Shown: positions 34,793 to 44,165 of the stretch, in pieces
Layout of the letters: the number at the start of each line of letters is the position of its first letter
Position numbering within the stretch: position 1 is the stretch's first letter
Assembly (NCBI RefSeq): GCF_042680125.1
Contig: NZ_JBHTNY010000048.1
Source: Robinsoniella peoriensis
GTDB taxonomy: Bacteria; Bacillota; Clostridia; Lachnospirales; Lachnospiraceae
Strand: one strand, 5' to 3'
DNA length: 57,850 nucleotides
Notes under the pieces: model-generated
Seen by the model: the letters and a program-made list of their open reading frames with translations, nothing else
Databases searched by the model: none
What the model was told of the DNA's origin: nothing
Made by a program: the position numbers and the translations under genes

Positions 34793-37700
34793 CTATTTCA
34801 CTTCATACTTCATTGCCTTAGAATATTTACCCCAATAGGTCTGATTTCCATTTTTCACATATGCCCGAACTTTATAAGTATATGTTTTTCCTTTTTTCAT
34901 GCCTTTTCTGATCAGCATATTTTTAGATTTTGCCGTCACTTTTTTGTATTTGCCCGGTTTTACTCTTTCGTATAAAGCGTATCCGGTGCAGGACTGTTTC
35001 ACACTGGTGATCTTAGCCGAGGATTTCCCATATTTTTTAATGGATTTAATCTTTGCTTTTAACGGCCGGGTAGCTGTCTTAACGGATAAGGATTCTACAC
35101 CTAGTCCGCTTTCATTCAGCGGTGCGATCTTTACACTGTATTTTTCACCCGGTGCCAGATTTCGAATCTTCATACTGGTACCTGTCGTCTCGCCTGCAAC
35201 ACTCCATTTCTTTGAACTGTAGCGGTAAACGGAAACGCGGTACTTTTCTGCGCGCGGTGCTTTCTGCCAGGTCACGTTCATGGATGCTGTATATGTCCTG
35301 GTGACTTTCACACCATTTACGGCACCCGGAACCTGCACTTTAACATCCGGTTTTGCTGCATTTGCCATTACCAGAAGACTTTCCGCAGATTTCAGTGATT
35401 GATACATATCATCTACCTTTTTCTGGTCGTTTATGGAAATATTGCCGTCTACCAGCAGATGCTGCGCCTGTGCAAGCACATTTTTAAATGCTGCCGCACT
35501 TTCCGGTGTATATTTGCTCAGGTCTTTTTTCTCTACTTCCTGTACCAATGCTGTCAGATTCTTTTTATCTGCCTTTTTGAGTACTTTTTGTATTTCTGCA
35601 TTTAATGCCTTAACCGCTTCATTCACTTCCTTCTGGGCAGCTGTATCCTTATCCCTAATTTTCTGGGCATTACTGATTGCTGCCGGAAGTCCGCTTAAGG
35701 AATCCGGTGTATAGGCGTCAGACATTTCTATCATCTTATCTGCTGTTTGAAGAGCCTTCACCAGATCTGTTACATCTGCTTTCTCCGTCAAACCGTCGAT
35801 GGCAGAGTAAATTGCACGTACGGCGTCATTAATCTCTCCTTGGAGTGCATCTGCTTTTAATTCACCGGCATCTTTTAATGCATCCTCCAGATATCGGTAA
35901 GATGCTTTCGTATATTTTCCTTCTTCCACGGACTTTGCATCTGCAACGGCTTTATCCAGTTTTGTCCTGTCCGTAGGGATATCAAATTTAACAGTGTAGA
36001 TTTTCTGTGTATCCGGCATTCCGTTTTCTGCAAGCGTTATTACTTTTGCAATAGGATTTGCCTTTGTTGCCTGTAATATTGTTACTGAAGCATTTTTAGT
36101 CCCTTCAGTCCATTCAGCCGAAATCTGTGGAATCGTATCGTTGTCCAGTTTCATGACATAATCGCTGATTTCGGGATCAAAACCTTCAATGGATGCTTCC
36201 CCTGCCTTTAAATCTTTTACCTGGTAGTCTGTCTGTGGCAGTACATTCTTTCCAAATGCCTGAATCTCTGTAATACCAAAAGCCTTAGATGTGTCAGACT
36301 CCATATTTACACGTACGACACAGGTTTTAACTGGAACAAAATCAATATTTGTCATGTCTTCCGACACAATTTCCGGCGGTGTATCCATCACTTCTCCGTC
36401 TGCATTCAGATAAGTAACCTCCGTCCAGTTTGCATCATCATTAAATGGATGATCCGCTATTTCTGCAATATGTCCTCTTGGATTTTTCACTTCTGAAAAT
36501 CCCGGAATCTCAAAGTCCGTAGGACCTGTGTAGTATTCTATTTTTAAGGTCGTAGGATATTGAATTCCATTGGAACCCGACTCTTTGAAAAATCCTACTT
36601 TCAGGTTGTCGGCAAACCGCTCTACCACATCACCTTCTTTAGCCATGATTACGCCAACCCAGTCACCAGGCCTTCCGACACGCTGCCAGTTACACCAGAT
36701 GTTTTTACCATCTGCGTCCTGCTGTGCAAAACTGATGTTTCCATCATTGAGTTTATATACACGGTCTGTAGAGTCAGCCCCGTCATTGGTAAAGGATGCG
36801 ACCGCAAACGGCAGTTCATATCCGTTTCTAAGCTGGTAATAATTTTCTGAGGTTTCCACATCCGTGGATGTTACACGAATCTGTGCCGTTACAGGAACTG
36901 TGGTACCATCTTTCTCTGCCGTACCCTGTACGGTTACAATGGTATCATCAGCCACATTAAACTGCTCCTGGTTCATTTCTTGCCATATCACGGGAACTTC
37001 TGAGACTGCCGTTCCATCGCTGTAATAAACGGTAGTTGTCTCAGGCATAGATGGTATTACATTTACCGGTGTGGCAAGGGCGTACTGCATAGCGGATACC
37101 ACATCTTTCACTTCAATTACTGCTGTAGGACGCAGGCTCTGCCCTACCACAAATCCCCGGATTCTGATGCTGCCGAATTCTGAATAATCCGCTTCCGGGA
37201 TACTGTCCCAGGTTACTTCCACGTCTCTTTCAAAACTGCCTTCTACAGAAGCTTTTACGGTACCCGGCAATACAGGTGCAATCCCCGGTTTTGTGGTTAC
37301 CCTCACTTCTTCGTAAGAATTAATCTGTACTTCTTCTTTATTTTTTTCTATGGTGACTTTCACCGGACTGGCTTTTATTACTGCTCCGTTATAGGTCACT
37401 TCTGCCTGAATTGTTACGGTTCCTTCTTTGATCGCATTTAATTTACCTTTGCTGATCTCAGCCTTTGCCCCATCTCTGGAGGATAACTTATACTCCACTG
37501 CTGCAAGGCTGCTGTCAAGAACGGTTCCGTCTTCTAATATTGCTTTGGTTGTAATAACTTCGGAGGAATTTTCCAAAATGGTTGTATTCGCCACAGCTAT
37601 TTCAGCCTGACTCAATTTCAGCGGCATTTTTTCAAAGCTTATAGTATAAACTGCCTCTGTTTCTCCGGATTCACTCTTTACCAAAACTTTCGTCTGATCA

Positions 37701-40700
37701 TCAATAGTCTGTGCCGGTATAACAAAGACACTTCCATGATCTGCGGCTGCTGCCGTAACCGTTGGAATTTCATATGGGTATGCCGATGTAACCATGTAAT
37801 TAAACTGATCTGCCGCAAACCCTTCTATTGATTCACCATTTACTTTTAAGTCTTCCAATGCCGCCGTTTCACCAACTGCAGCAACTCCGGTGTATACTTT
37901 TAACTCAGAAATTCCTACCGGTTTAGAACCACCTTCTTTTGGCTGGCCTTCCATCAGGATACGGATAAACTTCGCATTTACCGGATCGAAATTAACCGGA
38001 TATTCTTTTGCCCAGTCCTCTGCTGCATCACCAAAATCATCTACGTGATCCTGATTAGCCACATTTGTCCAGGTTGTTCCGTCCATACTGGTCTGAATCG
38101 TAACCTTTGCAGGTTTCCTGGTCTGTCCGTCGGTATAGAAATGAATTCCGGCCTTTCCGATCTGAGCTGCTTGTTCAAATTCCAGCTGAACCCAGGATTC
38201 CTTCTTATCACCGTTTCCATTTACCCAGTTATTCCAGGATGGTGTTCTGGAAATATTGCCGTCATTAATATTGGAGGACATATTATTGTCATGGTTGTTG
38301 ACATAGTCCTCTACATTATTGTAGGAAGCGGAAGGCTTGGGATATAACGCACTGCCCTCTCTTGTGGCAATATTTTTCGCATAGACAAGCTCCTCTGTTA
38401 CCCTTACAATGGCTTTGGCACTATGCTTTTCGATCCCTTCCAGAGTTCCCTTAACTTCAAATTCACCAGTCTGAGCAACCTGTTCCGGAGCTATTGCGTC
38501 CCAGATCACATTTACTTTCTTCTGGCTGCCATCTGTATATACTAACTCAGCTGTATCCGGAAGCTGTGGTATTTCATTAACACCGGTAACGACTCTCACG
38601 TCTTTAATACCGAGAATTCCAATGATCGTAACTTTAATTTCAATCCGGTCACCGGTTTCAACCGTACCCGCTGCCTGGAACACACCTTCTTTTTCCAGAA
38701 GTTCTTTGGGAATATCATCCCACTTTACACTCAGTTTCTGTTTGGTTCCATCTCCATATACGGCTTCCACTTTTTCAGGCAGATTTACTTTTTCTCCCAG
38801 TATTGCAGTTACCGCTTTTGCATTGTATCCCAGAATCTGATCTGCCGGAACCTGTGTTTCTGTTGTAAATACATTGACTGAATCCCCTCTTAACCCTTCT
38901 GATGAAGCTGTCAGGGTGAAGCTGCCCGCATCTTTTGTGGATTGCACTAATACAACTGCTTTCCCGTTAAATGCTTTTCTCTTCCATACGCCATTTGTAT
39001 CTTTATACCGCTCATGACTGGAAGCATCGCCGTTATCCACACCTACGATTTTTCCATTTCCTGATACATTAAAAATAACTTCATTATCTGCGGTGGGAAC
39101 AACATTGCCATTTGCATCCGTGATATCCACTTCGATATAAGAAATGTCCCTGCCGTCTGCTGTAAGTACATTTTTTTCCGGACTCAGGCTGACCGATGCA
39201 GGATCGGTGGCACTGGAAACAACATCCTCAGCGATTTTCTGTCCGTCTTTATCATATGCAACTGCGGTTAAGGTACCAGGTTCATAGTTCAGCCGCCATT
39301 CCAGATAAAGTTTCCCGTCTGCCGTCTGCTGATATTCCTTATCCTTATTGTCTTTTACTTCTGCAACATTTTTATAAGGTGTAACCGTCTCAAATGTCTT
39401 CTTCTGTTCAACCAGGGTTCCGATTCCGTCACTGGTATCTGATGCCGGTTTAAAATACAGTTCTACGGAACGTGCATTGGTATAAACCCGTACCGGAATT
39501 TTGCCGTCTCTGTCTGTTACTTTTGATTTCAGGTTATTGTCTTCCCAGTTCCAATGAGGCAGGATATGAACCATGGGATTTTCTTTTACGTCAGTCCACT
39601 GGCTCTGGTAGAGATAATAGGAATCTTTTGGAAGTCCTGCCGTATCTACGATACCAAAGTAAGAACTCTTAGGCGGTGTAGTGGTAGACTGGTTCCATGG
39701 TGTAGGTTCTCCGATATAGTCAAATCCGGTCCATACAAATTCACCAGCGATAAACTTTCTGTCCCGGTCTCTTACTAATGAATCCTGAGCCGTTCTTCCC
39801 CATCCTACACAATCCGTGTCATAAGAGGACTGCTGGTAAGGTATTGACGCACCGCTGTTGACAGTGTCCGGATGGGCATAAACACCGCGGCTGCTGGTAG
39901 CAGAAGCAATTTCCGAACCATACAGCGCCCACTCCGGTTTTTCCCTGTGCTGGGCATCATAGCGGTTCTCACTATAATTAAGTCCCGGTATATCTACGGC
40001 ATCAAATACGGCTACCATATTGGAATTACCCAGATTGGAACTGGTATCGCCCATGTTTCCACGGAATTTGTCTTCTCCGATAGTTGTAGGTCTGGTGGTA
40101 TCAATTTCTTTTACCCATTTCACAAGATTTTTGGCAGTCTGCACTCCCTGTGAACTGTTCGTTGTCCATATCTCATTTCCGATGGACCACATAATAATAG
40201 ATGGGAAGTTCTTTCCCCGTTCTACCATATTTTTAATATCAAATTCTGCCCAGGTCTGTCCGGGTGCTGCATCCGGATGAGTTGCCTCTTTCGTAAAAAA
40301 CCTGCCATAATCATAGGTTTTCTTACCGCCCTGCCAGGTGTCAAAGGCTTCATCGATTACCATAAGACCCATCTTGTCACAGATTTCAATCAGCTTATCA
40401 TCTGCCGGATTATGGGTAACTCGGATAGCATTTACACCCATATCCTTCATAATACGCATCTGCCGCTCTATTGCCGTGTAGTTGGCAACTGCCCCAAGTG
40501 AGCCCTGGTCATGATGCATGCAGACACCGTATAGTTTCATCCACTCTCCATTTAGGTAGAACCCATTATCCGTAGTGAATTCCGTATATCGGAAACCGAA
40601 TCTGCTTTCACTGGTATCCAGTACCTTGTCCCCTTTTACAATATCTGTCTTCAGATAGTAAAGATTTGGATCTTTTGTTGACCAAAGAGCAGGATCTGCT

Positions 40701-41530
40701 ACTGCAGTGCTCTGGGAAACCGGCTGTGTATCACCAGAAGAAAGTGTTACATCTTCTGATGTCACAGGGTCTGTTACTGCCTGCCCGTTCCCGTCCAATA
40801 CCGTCTGGCGGACCTGTACGGTCTGTTCTTTACCGGTATCATTTTTCACCTTGGTAGTAACGTTTACCGTACCGGTTCCATTTGCAATATCCGGTGTAGT
40901 GATCTGCGTTCCCCAATGGTCCACATGGACTTTATCCGTCACTGTCAGATGTACATCCCGGTAAATTCCACTTCCGGAATACCATCTGCTGGACTGCAGC
41001 TGGTTCACAACTTTAACGGCAATCACATTTTTGGTCTTGCCGTCGCAGACCAGCTCATCTGTAATATTATATGTAAATGGCATATAGCCATATGGATAGT
41101 TACCTATTGATTTTCCATTCACATAGGTGGTGCTGTTCATATAGACGCCGCCAAAATCAATGGAAATTTCTTTGTCCTTCATAGATTCCGGCAATACAAA
41201 TGTTTTACGGTACCAGCCGGTTCCCCCATCCAGATATCCGCATTCCGATGTTGCAGGAGAATTGTAATCAAAATCAAATTCAATGCTCCAATCGTGAGGA
41301 AGATCCAGACTGCGCCAGGAAGTATCATCAAAATCTTTACTTTCTGCACCGCCTGGATCTCCCAATAAGAACTTCCAGCCATCGTTGAACAACATGCTTC
41401 TGTCGGTCTCATTCTCACTGGAAAGCAAGGATACTGCCGGTTCCGGTTCTTCCTTCGCAAAAGCTGTCATACTTATGCTGGAACAAACCATACACAATGT
41501 TAACCCCAATGCCACTAATCGTTTTTTCAT
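34793..41530 (-). CDS. Secreted giant GH2 beta-galactosidase (BgaA-like multidomain)
   Basis: A 2245-residue secreted glycoside hydrolase. A signal peptide (1-25) is followed by the GH2 sugar-binding domain (45-200), Ig-like domain (205-320) and catalytic TIM barrel (325-640). The acid/base is Glu453 in MWSIGNEIW and the likely nucleophile is Glu540 in YGSEIAS. Then come a GH2 C-terminal domain, Big_4-type Ig domains (CATPV/VTGVNEIPQLP pattern), an F5/8 type C carbohydrate-binding domain (NIATREG...), further Ig-like domains, a second discoidin-like region, three FIVAR helical repeats (about 1855-2054), a fibronectin-type domain (2055-2154) and a C-terminal Ig-like domain. There is no sorting motif, so it is retained by its domains or released. 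It resembles S. pneumoniae BgaA; beta-galactosidase activity is inferred. Confidence 0.92.
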   Translation of the reverse strand: MKKRLVALGLTLCMVCSSISMTAFAKEEPEPAVSLLSSENETDRSMLFNDGWKFLLGDPGGAESKDFDDTSWRSLDLPHDWSIEFDFDYNSPATSECGYLDGGTGWYRKTFVLPESMKDKEISIDFGGVYMNSTTYVNGKSIGNYPYGYMPFTYNITDELVCDGKTKNVIAVKVVNQLQSSRWYSGSGIYRDVHLTVTDKVHVDHWGTQITTPDIANGTGTVNVTTKVKNDTGKEQTVQVRQTVLDGNGQAVTDPVTSEDVTLSSGDTQPVSQSTAVADPALWSTKDPNLYYLKTDIVKGDKVLDTSESRFGFRYTEFTTDNGFYLNGEWMKLYGVCMHHDQGSLGAVANYTAIERQMRIMKDMGVNAIRVTHNPADDKLIEICDKMGLMVIDEAFDTWQGGKKTYDYGRFFTKEATHPDAAPGQTWAEFDIKNMVERGKNFPSIIMWSIGNEIWTTNSSQGVQTAKNLVKWVKEIDTTRPTTIGEDKFRGNMGDTSSNLGNSNMVAVFDAVDIPGLNYSENRYDAQHREKPEWALYGSEIASATSSRGVYAHPDTVNSGASIPYQQSSYDTDCVGWGRTAQDSLVRDRDRKFIAGEFVWTGFDYIGEPTPWNQSTTTPPKSSYFGIVDTAGLPKDSYYLYQSQWTDVKENPMVHILPHWNWEDNNLKSKVTDRDGKIPVRVYTNARSVELYFKPASDTSDGIGTLVEQKKTFETVTPYKNVAEVKDNKDKEYQQTADGKLYLEWRLNYEPGTLTAVAYDKDGQKIAEDVVSSATDPASVSLSPEKNVLTADGRDISYIEVDITDANGNVVPTADNEVIFNVSGNGKIVGVDNGDASSHERYKDTNGVWKRKAFNGKAVVLVQSTKDAGSFTLTASSEGLRGDSVNVFTTETQVPADQILGYNAKAVTAILGEKVNLPEKVEAVYGDGTKQKLSVKWDDIPKELLEKEGVFQAAGTVETGDRIEIKVTIIGILGIKDVRVVTGVNEIPQLPDTAELVYTDGSQKKVNVIWDAIAPEQVAQTGEFEVKGTLEGIEKHSAKAIVRVTEELVYAKNIATREGSALYPKPSASYNNVEDYVNNHDNNMSSNINDGNISRTPSWNNWVNGNGDKKESWVQLEFEQAAQIGKAGIHFYTDGQTRKPAKVTIQTSMDGTTWTNVANQDHVDDFGDAAEDWAKEYPVNFDPVNAKFIRILMEGQPKEGGSKPVGISELKVYTGVAAVGETAALEDLKVNGESIEGFAADQFNYMVTSAYPYEIPTVTAAAADHGSVFVIPAQTIDDQTKVLVKSESGETEAVYTISFEKMPLKLSQAEIAVANTTILENSSEVITTKAILEDGTVLDSSLAAVEYKLSSRDGAKAEISKGKLNAIKEGTVTIQAEVTYNGAVIKASPVKVTIEKNKEEVQINSYEEVRVTTKPGIAPVLPGTVKASVEGSFERDVEVTWDSIPEADYSEFGSIRIRGFVVGQSLRPTAVIEVKDVVSAMQYALATPVNVIPSMPETTTVYYSDGTAVSEVPVIWQEMNQEQFNVADDTIVTVQGTAEKDGTTVPVTAQIRVTSTDVETSENYYQLRNGYELPFAVASFTNDGADSTDRVYKLNDGNISFAQQDADGKNIWCNWQRVGRPGDWVGVIMAKEGDVVERFADNLKVGFFKESGSNGIQYPTTLKIEYYTGPTDFEIPGFSEVKNPRGHIAEIADHPFNDDANWTEVTYLNADGEVMDTPPEIVSEDMTNIDFVPVKTCVVRVNMESDTSKAFGITEIQAFGKNVLPQTDYQVKDLKAGEASIEGFDPEISDYVMKLDNDTIPQISAEWTEGTKNASVTILQATKANPIAKVITLAENGMPDTQKIYTVKFDIPTDRTKLDKAVADAKSVEEGKYTKASYRYLEDALKDAGELKADALQGEINDAVRAIYSAIDGLTEKADVTDLVKALQTADKMIEMSDAYTPDSLSGLPAAISNAQKIRDKDTAAQKEVNEAVKALNAEIQKVLKKADKKNLTALVQEVEKKDLSKYTPESAAAFKNVLAQAQHLLVDGNISINDQKKVDDMYQSLKSAESLLVMANAAKPDVKVQVPGAVNGVKVTRTYTASMNVTWQKAPRAEKYRVSVYRYSSKKWSVAGETTGTSMKIRNLAPGEKYSVKIAPLNESGLGVESLSVKTATRPLKAKIKSIKKYGKSSAKITSVKQSCTGYALYERVKPGKYKKVTAKSKNMLIRKGMKKGKTYTYKVRAYVKNGNQTYWGKYSKAMKYEVK

Positions 41531-41672
41531 GTTTTCCCTCCATCTTTTTGATTATTCATCTGAATATCTAATCTTACAAATATTCAAGTGTAAATCTATC
41601 TTACCAAAAAGTGTCAGAAAAACTCATATGATTTTCTTATCATTTTATTTGAATTTCTTAATTAAATTCGCT

Positions 41673-42533
41673 CTATACCCCTTCCGGTTCCTGACCGTGA
41701 TCACAGCCTTCATGGTGGTGATGGTGTCCTTCATGATGATGATGTCTGTCATCCGTTAATTCAATCTCATCTCCGGCCATTTTCAGGATCGCTTCGATTT
41801 CTTCCGCGGGCATTTCAATATAAGCCGACAGTTCTTCCAGACTGACCTTTCTTTCCAGATCCTCTTCCAGATTTTTGATTGCTTCATTTAAATAATTTAC
41901 CTGCTCCACTATCTGCTGGTCATCGTGCTTGAAATCCTTTTGTTCCTGCTCCGCATCATCTAACACCCGAATGATTTTCTTCTTCATATATTCACGATAC
42001 TCCGAAAGGGTTTTCTGCTGTTTCAGCGCATCCATTACCAGAATCAGCCCCACATTCCCTTCCTGGATCAGATCGCTCTTTGGAAGCTGTGTATTGTTAT
42101 ATTCCATTACCAGATCATAGACATTTTTCAGGTTCTGTTCAATCAGACGGCTTTTCGCCATGGCATCCCCGCCTGCTGCCTGGTTAAAGAGTACCAGTTC
42201 CTCTTCTTCTGACAGTTGTTCGATATTGCTTGCCGCAAGATCTTCCAGATACATTTTTAAAAATGCATCTTCCTCTTCCTGAACCTGCCGCATTTCTTCC
42301 TCTGATACCTCTGTATCCGGAGCTTCTCTCATTTCAGGAGCAGTTTTTTGGTACCCTTCCACTGCGATTTTCTGGCTGTTTAAATATTCATAAATGAATT
42401 CATACTGTTCTTCTGTCAGATTTGCGTTTTTAAAAAACTCTTTTATTTCTTCTTTATTTAATACATTATTTTTTGTATCCGCATAAGCTTTTAATTCACT
42501 GAGCATTTCACGGAATATAATTTTTTCCTGCAT
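41673..42533 (-). CDS. Sigma-70-like protein without region 4 and with His-rich tail
   Basis: A 286-residue protein related to primary sigma factors. The N-terminus (1-50) resembles region 1.1 (LSELKAYADTKNNVLNKEEI). Region 1.2 is near 83-115 (AFLKMYLEDLAASNIEQLSEEEE). Region 2.1-2.2 is clear (RLIEQNLKNVYDLV, LPKSDLIQEGNVGLILVMDAL). Region 2.3-2.4, which melts and reads the -10, is replaced by charged sequence (EYREYMKKKIIRVLDDAEQEQ). A region 3-like helix pair follows. Region 4 is absent; the protein ends in a His cluster (HHHHEGHHHHHEGCDHG). Promoter-directed transcription seems unlikely; it could bind core polymerase or act as a metal-responsive regulator (inference). The start at 42533 has AAGGGA upstream; longer readings run through a repeat. 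Confidence 0.75.
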   Translation of the reverse strand: MQEKIIFREMLSELKAYADTKNNVLNKEEIKEFFKNANLTEEQYEFIYEYLNSQKIAVEGYQKTAPEMREAPDTEVSEEEMRQVQEEEDAFLKMYLEDLAASNIEQLSEEEELVLFNQAAGGDAMAKSRLIEQNLKNVYDLVMEYNNTQLPKSDLIQEGNVGLILVMDALKQQKTLSEYREYMKKKIIRVLDDAEQEQKDFKHDDQQIVEQVNYLNEAIKNLEEDLERKVSLEELSAYIEMPAEEIEAILKMAGDEIELTDDRHHHHEGHHHHHEGCDHGQEPEGV

Positions 42534-42545
42534 ATTTATTCCCTT

Positions 42546-42576
42546 TGCATATTGCAGGCAAGCCTGCAATACTGCC
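42546..42576 (-). repeat. 31-bp hairpin repeat, copy 2 (before sigma-like RBS)
   Basis: Minus strand GGCAGTAT, stem TTGCAGG/CCTGCAA with a 4-base loop, then ATGCA, abutting the AAAGGGA site of the sigma-like gene. An unrelated 11-base inverted repeat GGTTGAAAGAA/TTCTTTCAACC brackets 42588-42641 just upstream, possibly the end of the protease transcript. Confidence 0.7.
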
Positions 42577-42661
42577 ACAATCAAACAGGTTGAAAGAATC
42601 ACATCGTGGCGTCCTTTCTGCATCGTAATTTTCTTTCAACCTTACACTCCTTTATCCGGTT

Positions 42662-43918
42662 TTATTTTTTCTCCAATACGGAAATGGCTTTTTGAAGCTG
42701 GTTATCTTCCTCATGGTTTAATACCACTTTCTTTTCCAGTGATTCATCCAGCTTCACCTCAACATCCGGATCAATGCCAACCCCATGGATATTATTTCCT
42801 TTTGGTGTATAATATTTTTCAATCGTTAACTTCAAAGTCGTACCATCACTCAATGCTTTATATCCCTGTACGATTCCTTTTCCAAAAGTAGTCGTGCCAA
42901 CCAGAGTTCCGATTCCATAATCTTTTACTGCACCGGCAAATACTTCTGATGCACTGGCACTGTTTCCATTTACCAGTATAACCATTGGCTTTGTAAACTG
43001 ATGCTCTGCATCAGATTTATATTCTTTTTTATTTCCATATTTATCTTCCGTATATACAATTAAGCCCTCGGGCAGAATCTGATCCAGCATCTTACAGGCA
43101 ACCTGAAGCACGCCTCCCGGATTATTACGAAGATCAATAATGAGTTTTTCCATTGATTCGCCTTGTAGTTTTTCCAATGCATTGGAGAACTGCTTCTCCG
43201 TTACACCGTCAAACTCTGAAATGGCAATATATCCGATTTTATTATCCAGCATTTCACTGCTTACCGTAGGCATCTCTACTGCGCCCACTTTGACCTCTGC
43301 TTTAACTGGTTCTTCGCTTCCTTCTCTTTTTAATTCCAGATTTACCGAACCGTCTTTTTTCTCTTTAATCAGCGCAACTACCTGGTTCAGATCCAGTCCG
43401 CTGACGTCCTGGTTTTCCACTTTGTATAAGATGTCTCCCGGCAGAATCCCTGCTTCGGCAGCCCCAAACCCATCATAGCACCTGGCAATAGTGATCAGTT
43501 TAGTTACTTTATCCTGCATCATAACAGCACCGATGCCACTGTATGTACCTGCATTTGACTCCTGCAGCTGTTCCATCTCTTCCTTTGTATAATAATTGGA
43601 ATAAGGATCTTCCAGCCCCTTCACCAAACCCTTGTATAACTGTGTCTCAACCAAATCTGCATCGGCTTCATTTAAATAATACTGGTTGATCACATCCTCT
43701 ATCTCATCGATTTTCTTCAGGACTTTTCCATCGTCTAATTTTAAAATTTCTTCAGACTGTTTCTCTTTCTGCGATGTCTCTTCCTGGGATTCCTGCCCAG
43801 GATCAAACAATTTACTGTTCACAATCTCACCGGAAATAAAATATGCTGCCAGTCCTAATACCGCAGTCACACACAACCCACACAAAAACCCCTTAAAAAA
43901 CCGCTTGTCATCTTCCAT
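42662..43918 (-). CDS. S41 family C-terminal processing protease
   Basis: CtpA-type membrane-anchored serine protease of 418 residues. One N-terminal membrane anchor (about 10-30), a linker, an N-terminal helical domain (KVLKKIDEIEDVINQYYLNEADADLVETQLYKGLVKGLEDPYSNYYTKEEM contains the family's Y-S-x-Y motif), a PDZ domain (about 120-210, GDILYKVENQDVSGL) and the S41 domain. The catalytic Ser lies in NGNSASASEVFAGA and Lys in GTTTFGKGIVQ. It acts outside the membrane on protein C-termini; in spore-formers relatives activate sigma signalling (CtpB) (inference only). Start has AAAGGAG upstream. Confidence 0.93.
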   Translation of the reverse strand: MEDDKRFFKGFLCGLCVTAVLGLAAYFISGEIVNSKLFDPGQESQEETSQKEKQSEEILKLDDGKVLKKIDEIEDVINQYYLNEADADLVETQLYKGLVKGLEDPYSNYYTKEEMEQLQESNAGTYSGIGAVMMQDKVTKLITIARCYDGFGAAEAGILPGDILYKVENQDVSGLDLNQVVALIKEKKDGSVNLELKREGSEEPVKAEVKVGAVEMPTVSSEMLDNKIGYIAISEFDGVTEKQFSNALEKLQGESMEKLIIDLRNNPGGVLQVACKMLDQILPEGLIVYTEDKYGNKKEYKSDAEHQFTKPMVILVNGNSASASEVFAGAVKDYGIGTLVGTTTFGKGIVQGYKALSDGTTLKLTIEKYYTPKGNNIHGVGIDPDVEVKLDESLEKKVVLNHEEDNQLQKAISVLEKK

Positions 43919-43983
43919 TATCCGTCTCCTTTAAAAGAAAGATCTTGAAACAGTACCCTCCCCTGTTCCAAAACCTTCTGCAT
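43918..43983 (-). CDS. Possible 21-codon upstream ORF before the protease gene
   Basis: An ATG at 43983 opens MQKVLEQGRVLFQDLS... and ends in TAA that overlaps the protease ATG as TAATG. A Shine-Dalgarno-like AAGG lies upstream within the third hairpin repeat context. It could couple translation, or be chance. There is no homology evidence. Confidence 0.25.
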   Translation of the reverse strand: MQKVLEQGRVLFQDLSFKGDG

Positions 43984-43994
43984 ACTTGACACCT

Positions 43995-44025
43995 TGCATG
44001 TCGCAGGCTATCCTGCGATTCTGCC
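43995..44025 (-). repeat. 31-bp hairpin repeat, copy 3
   Basis: Minus strand GGCAGAAT, stem TCGCAGG/CCTGCGA with loop ATAG, then CATGCA and AAGG. Here the following ATG (43983) starts the small upstream ORF rather than an annotated gene. Confidence 0.65.
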
Positions 44026-44028
44026 CCA

Positions 44029-44110
44029 AGAGTGTGTAAAAGCATATTTCTTTCACAACTATCTTATTCCAGATTTTGTAAATTATTCATTCCCGCCATC
44101 TACACGCTCC
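44029..44110. repeat. Short derivative of the AGAGCGTGTC element
   Basis: Ends AGAGTGTGTA and TACACGCTCC match the family's terminal repeats, and CATTCCCGCCATCT is shared with copy B. It is 82 bp, about half the full length; the centre is missing. Confidence 0.5.
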
Positions 44111-44165
44111 AGGCAAAGGAAGAACCCTCTGTCAATTCTACCAGAGAGTTCCATATACCCTTCTA

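Noticed and set aside
42534..42623. Upstream extension of the sigma-like gene to 42623
   Set aside because: It runs through the hairpin repeat and ribosome site; the ATG at 42533 has a good Shine-Dalgarno.
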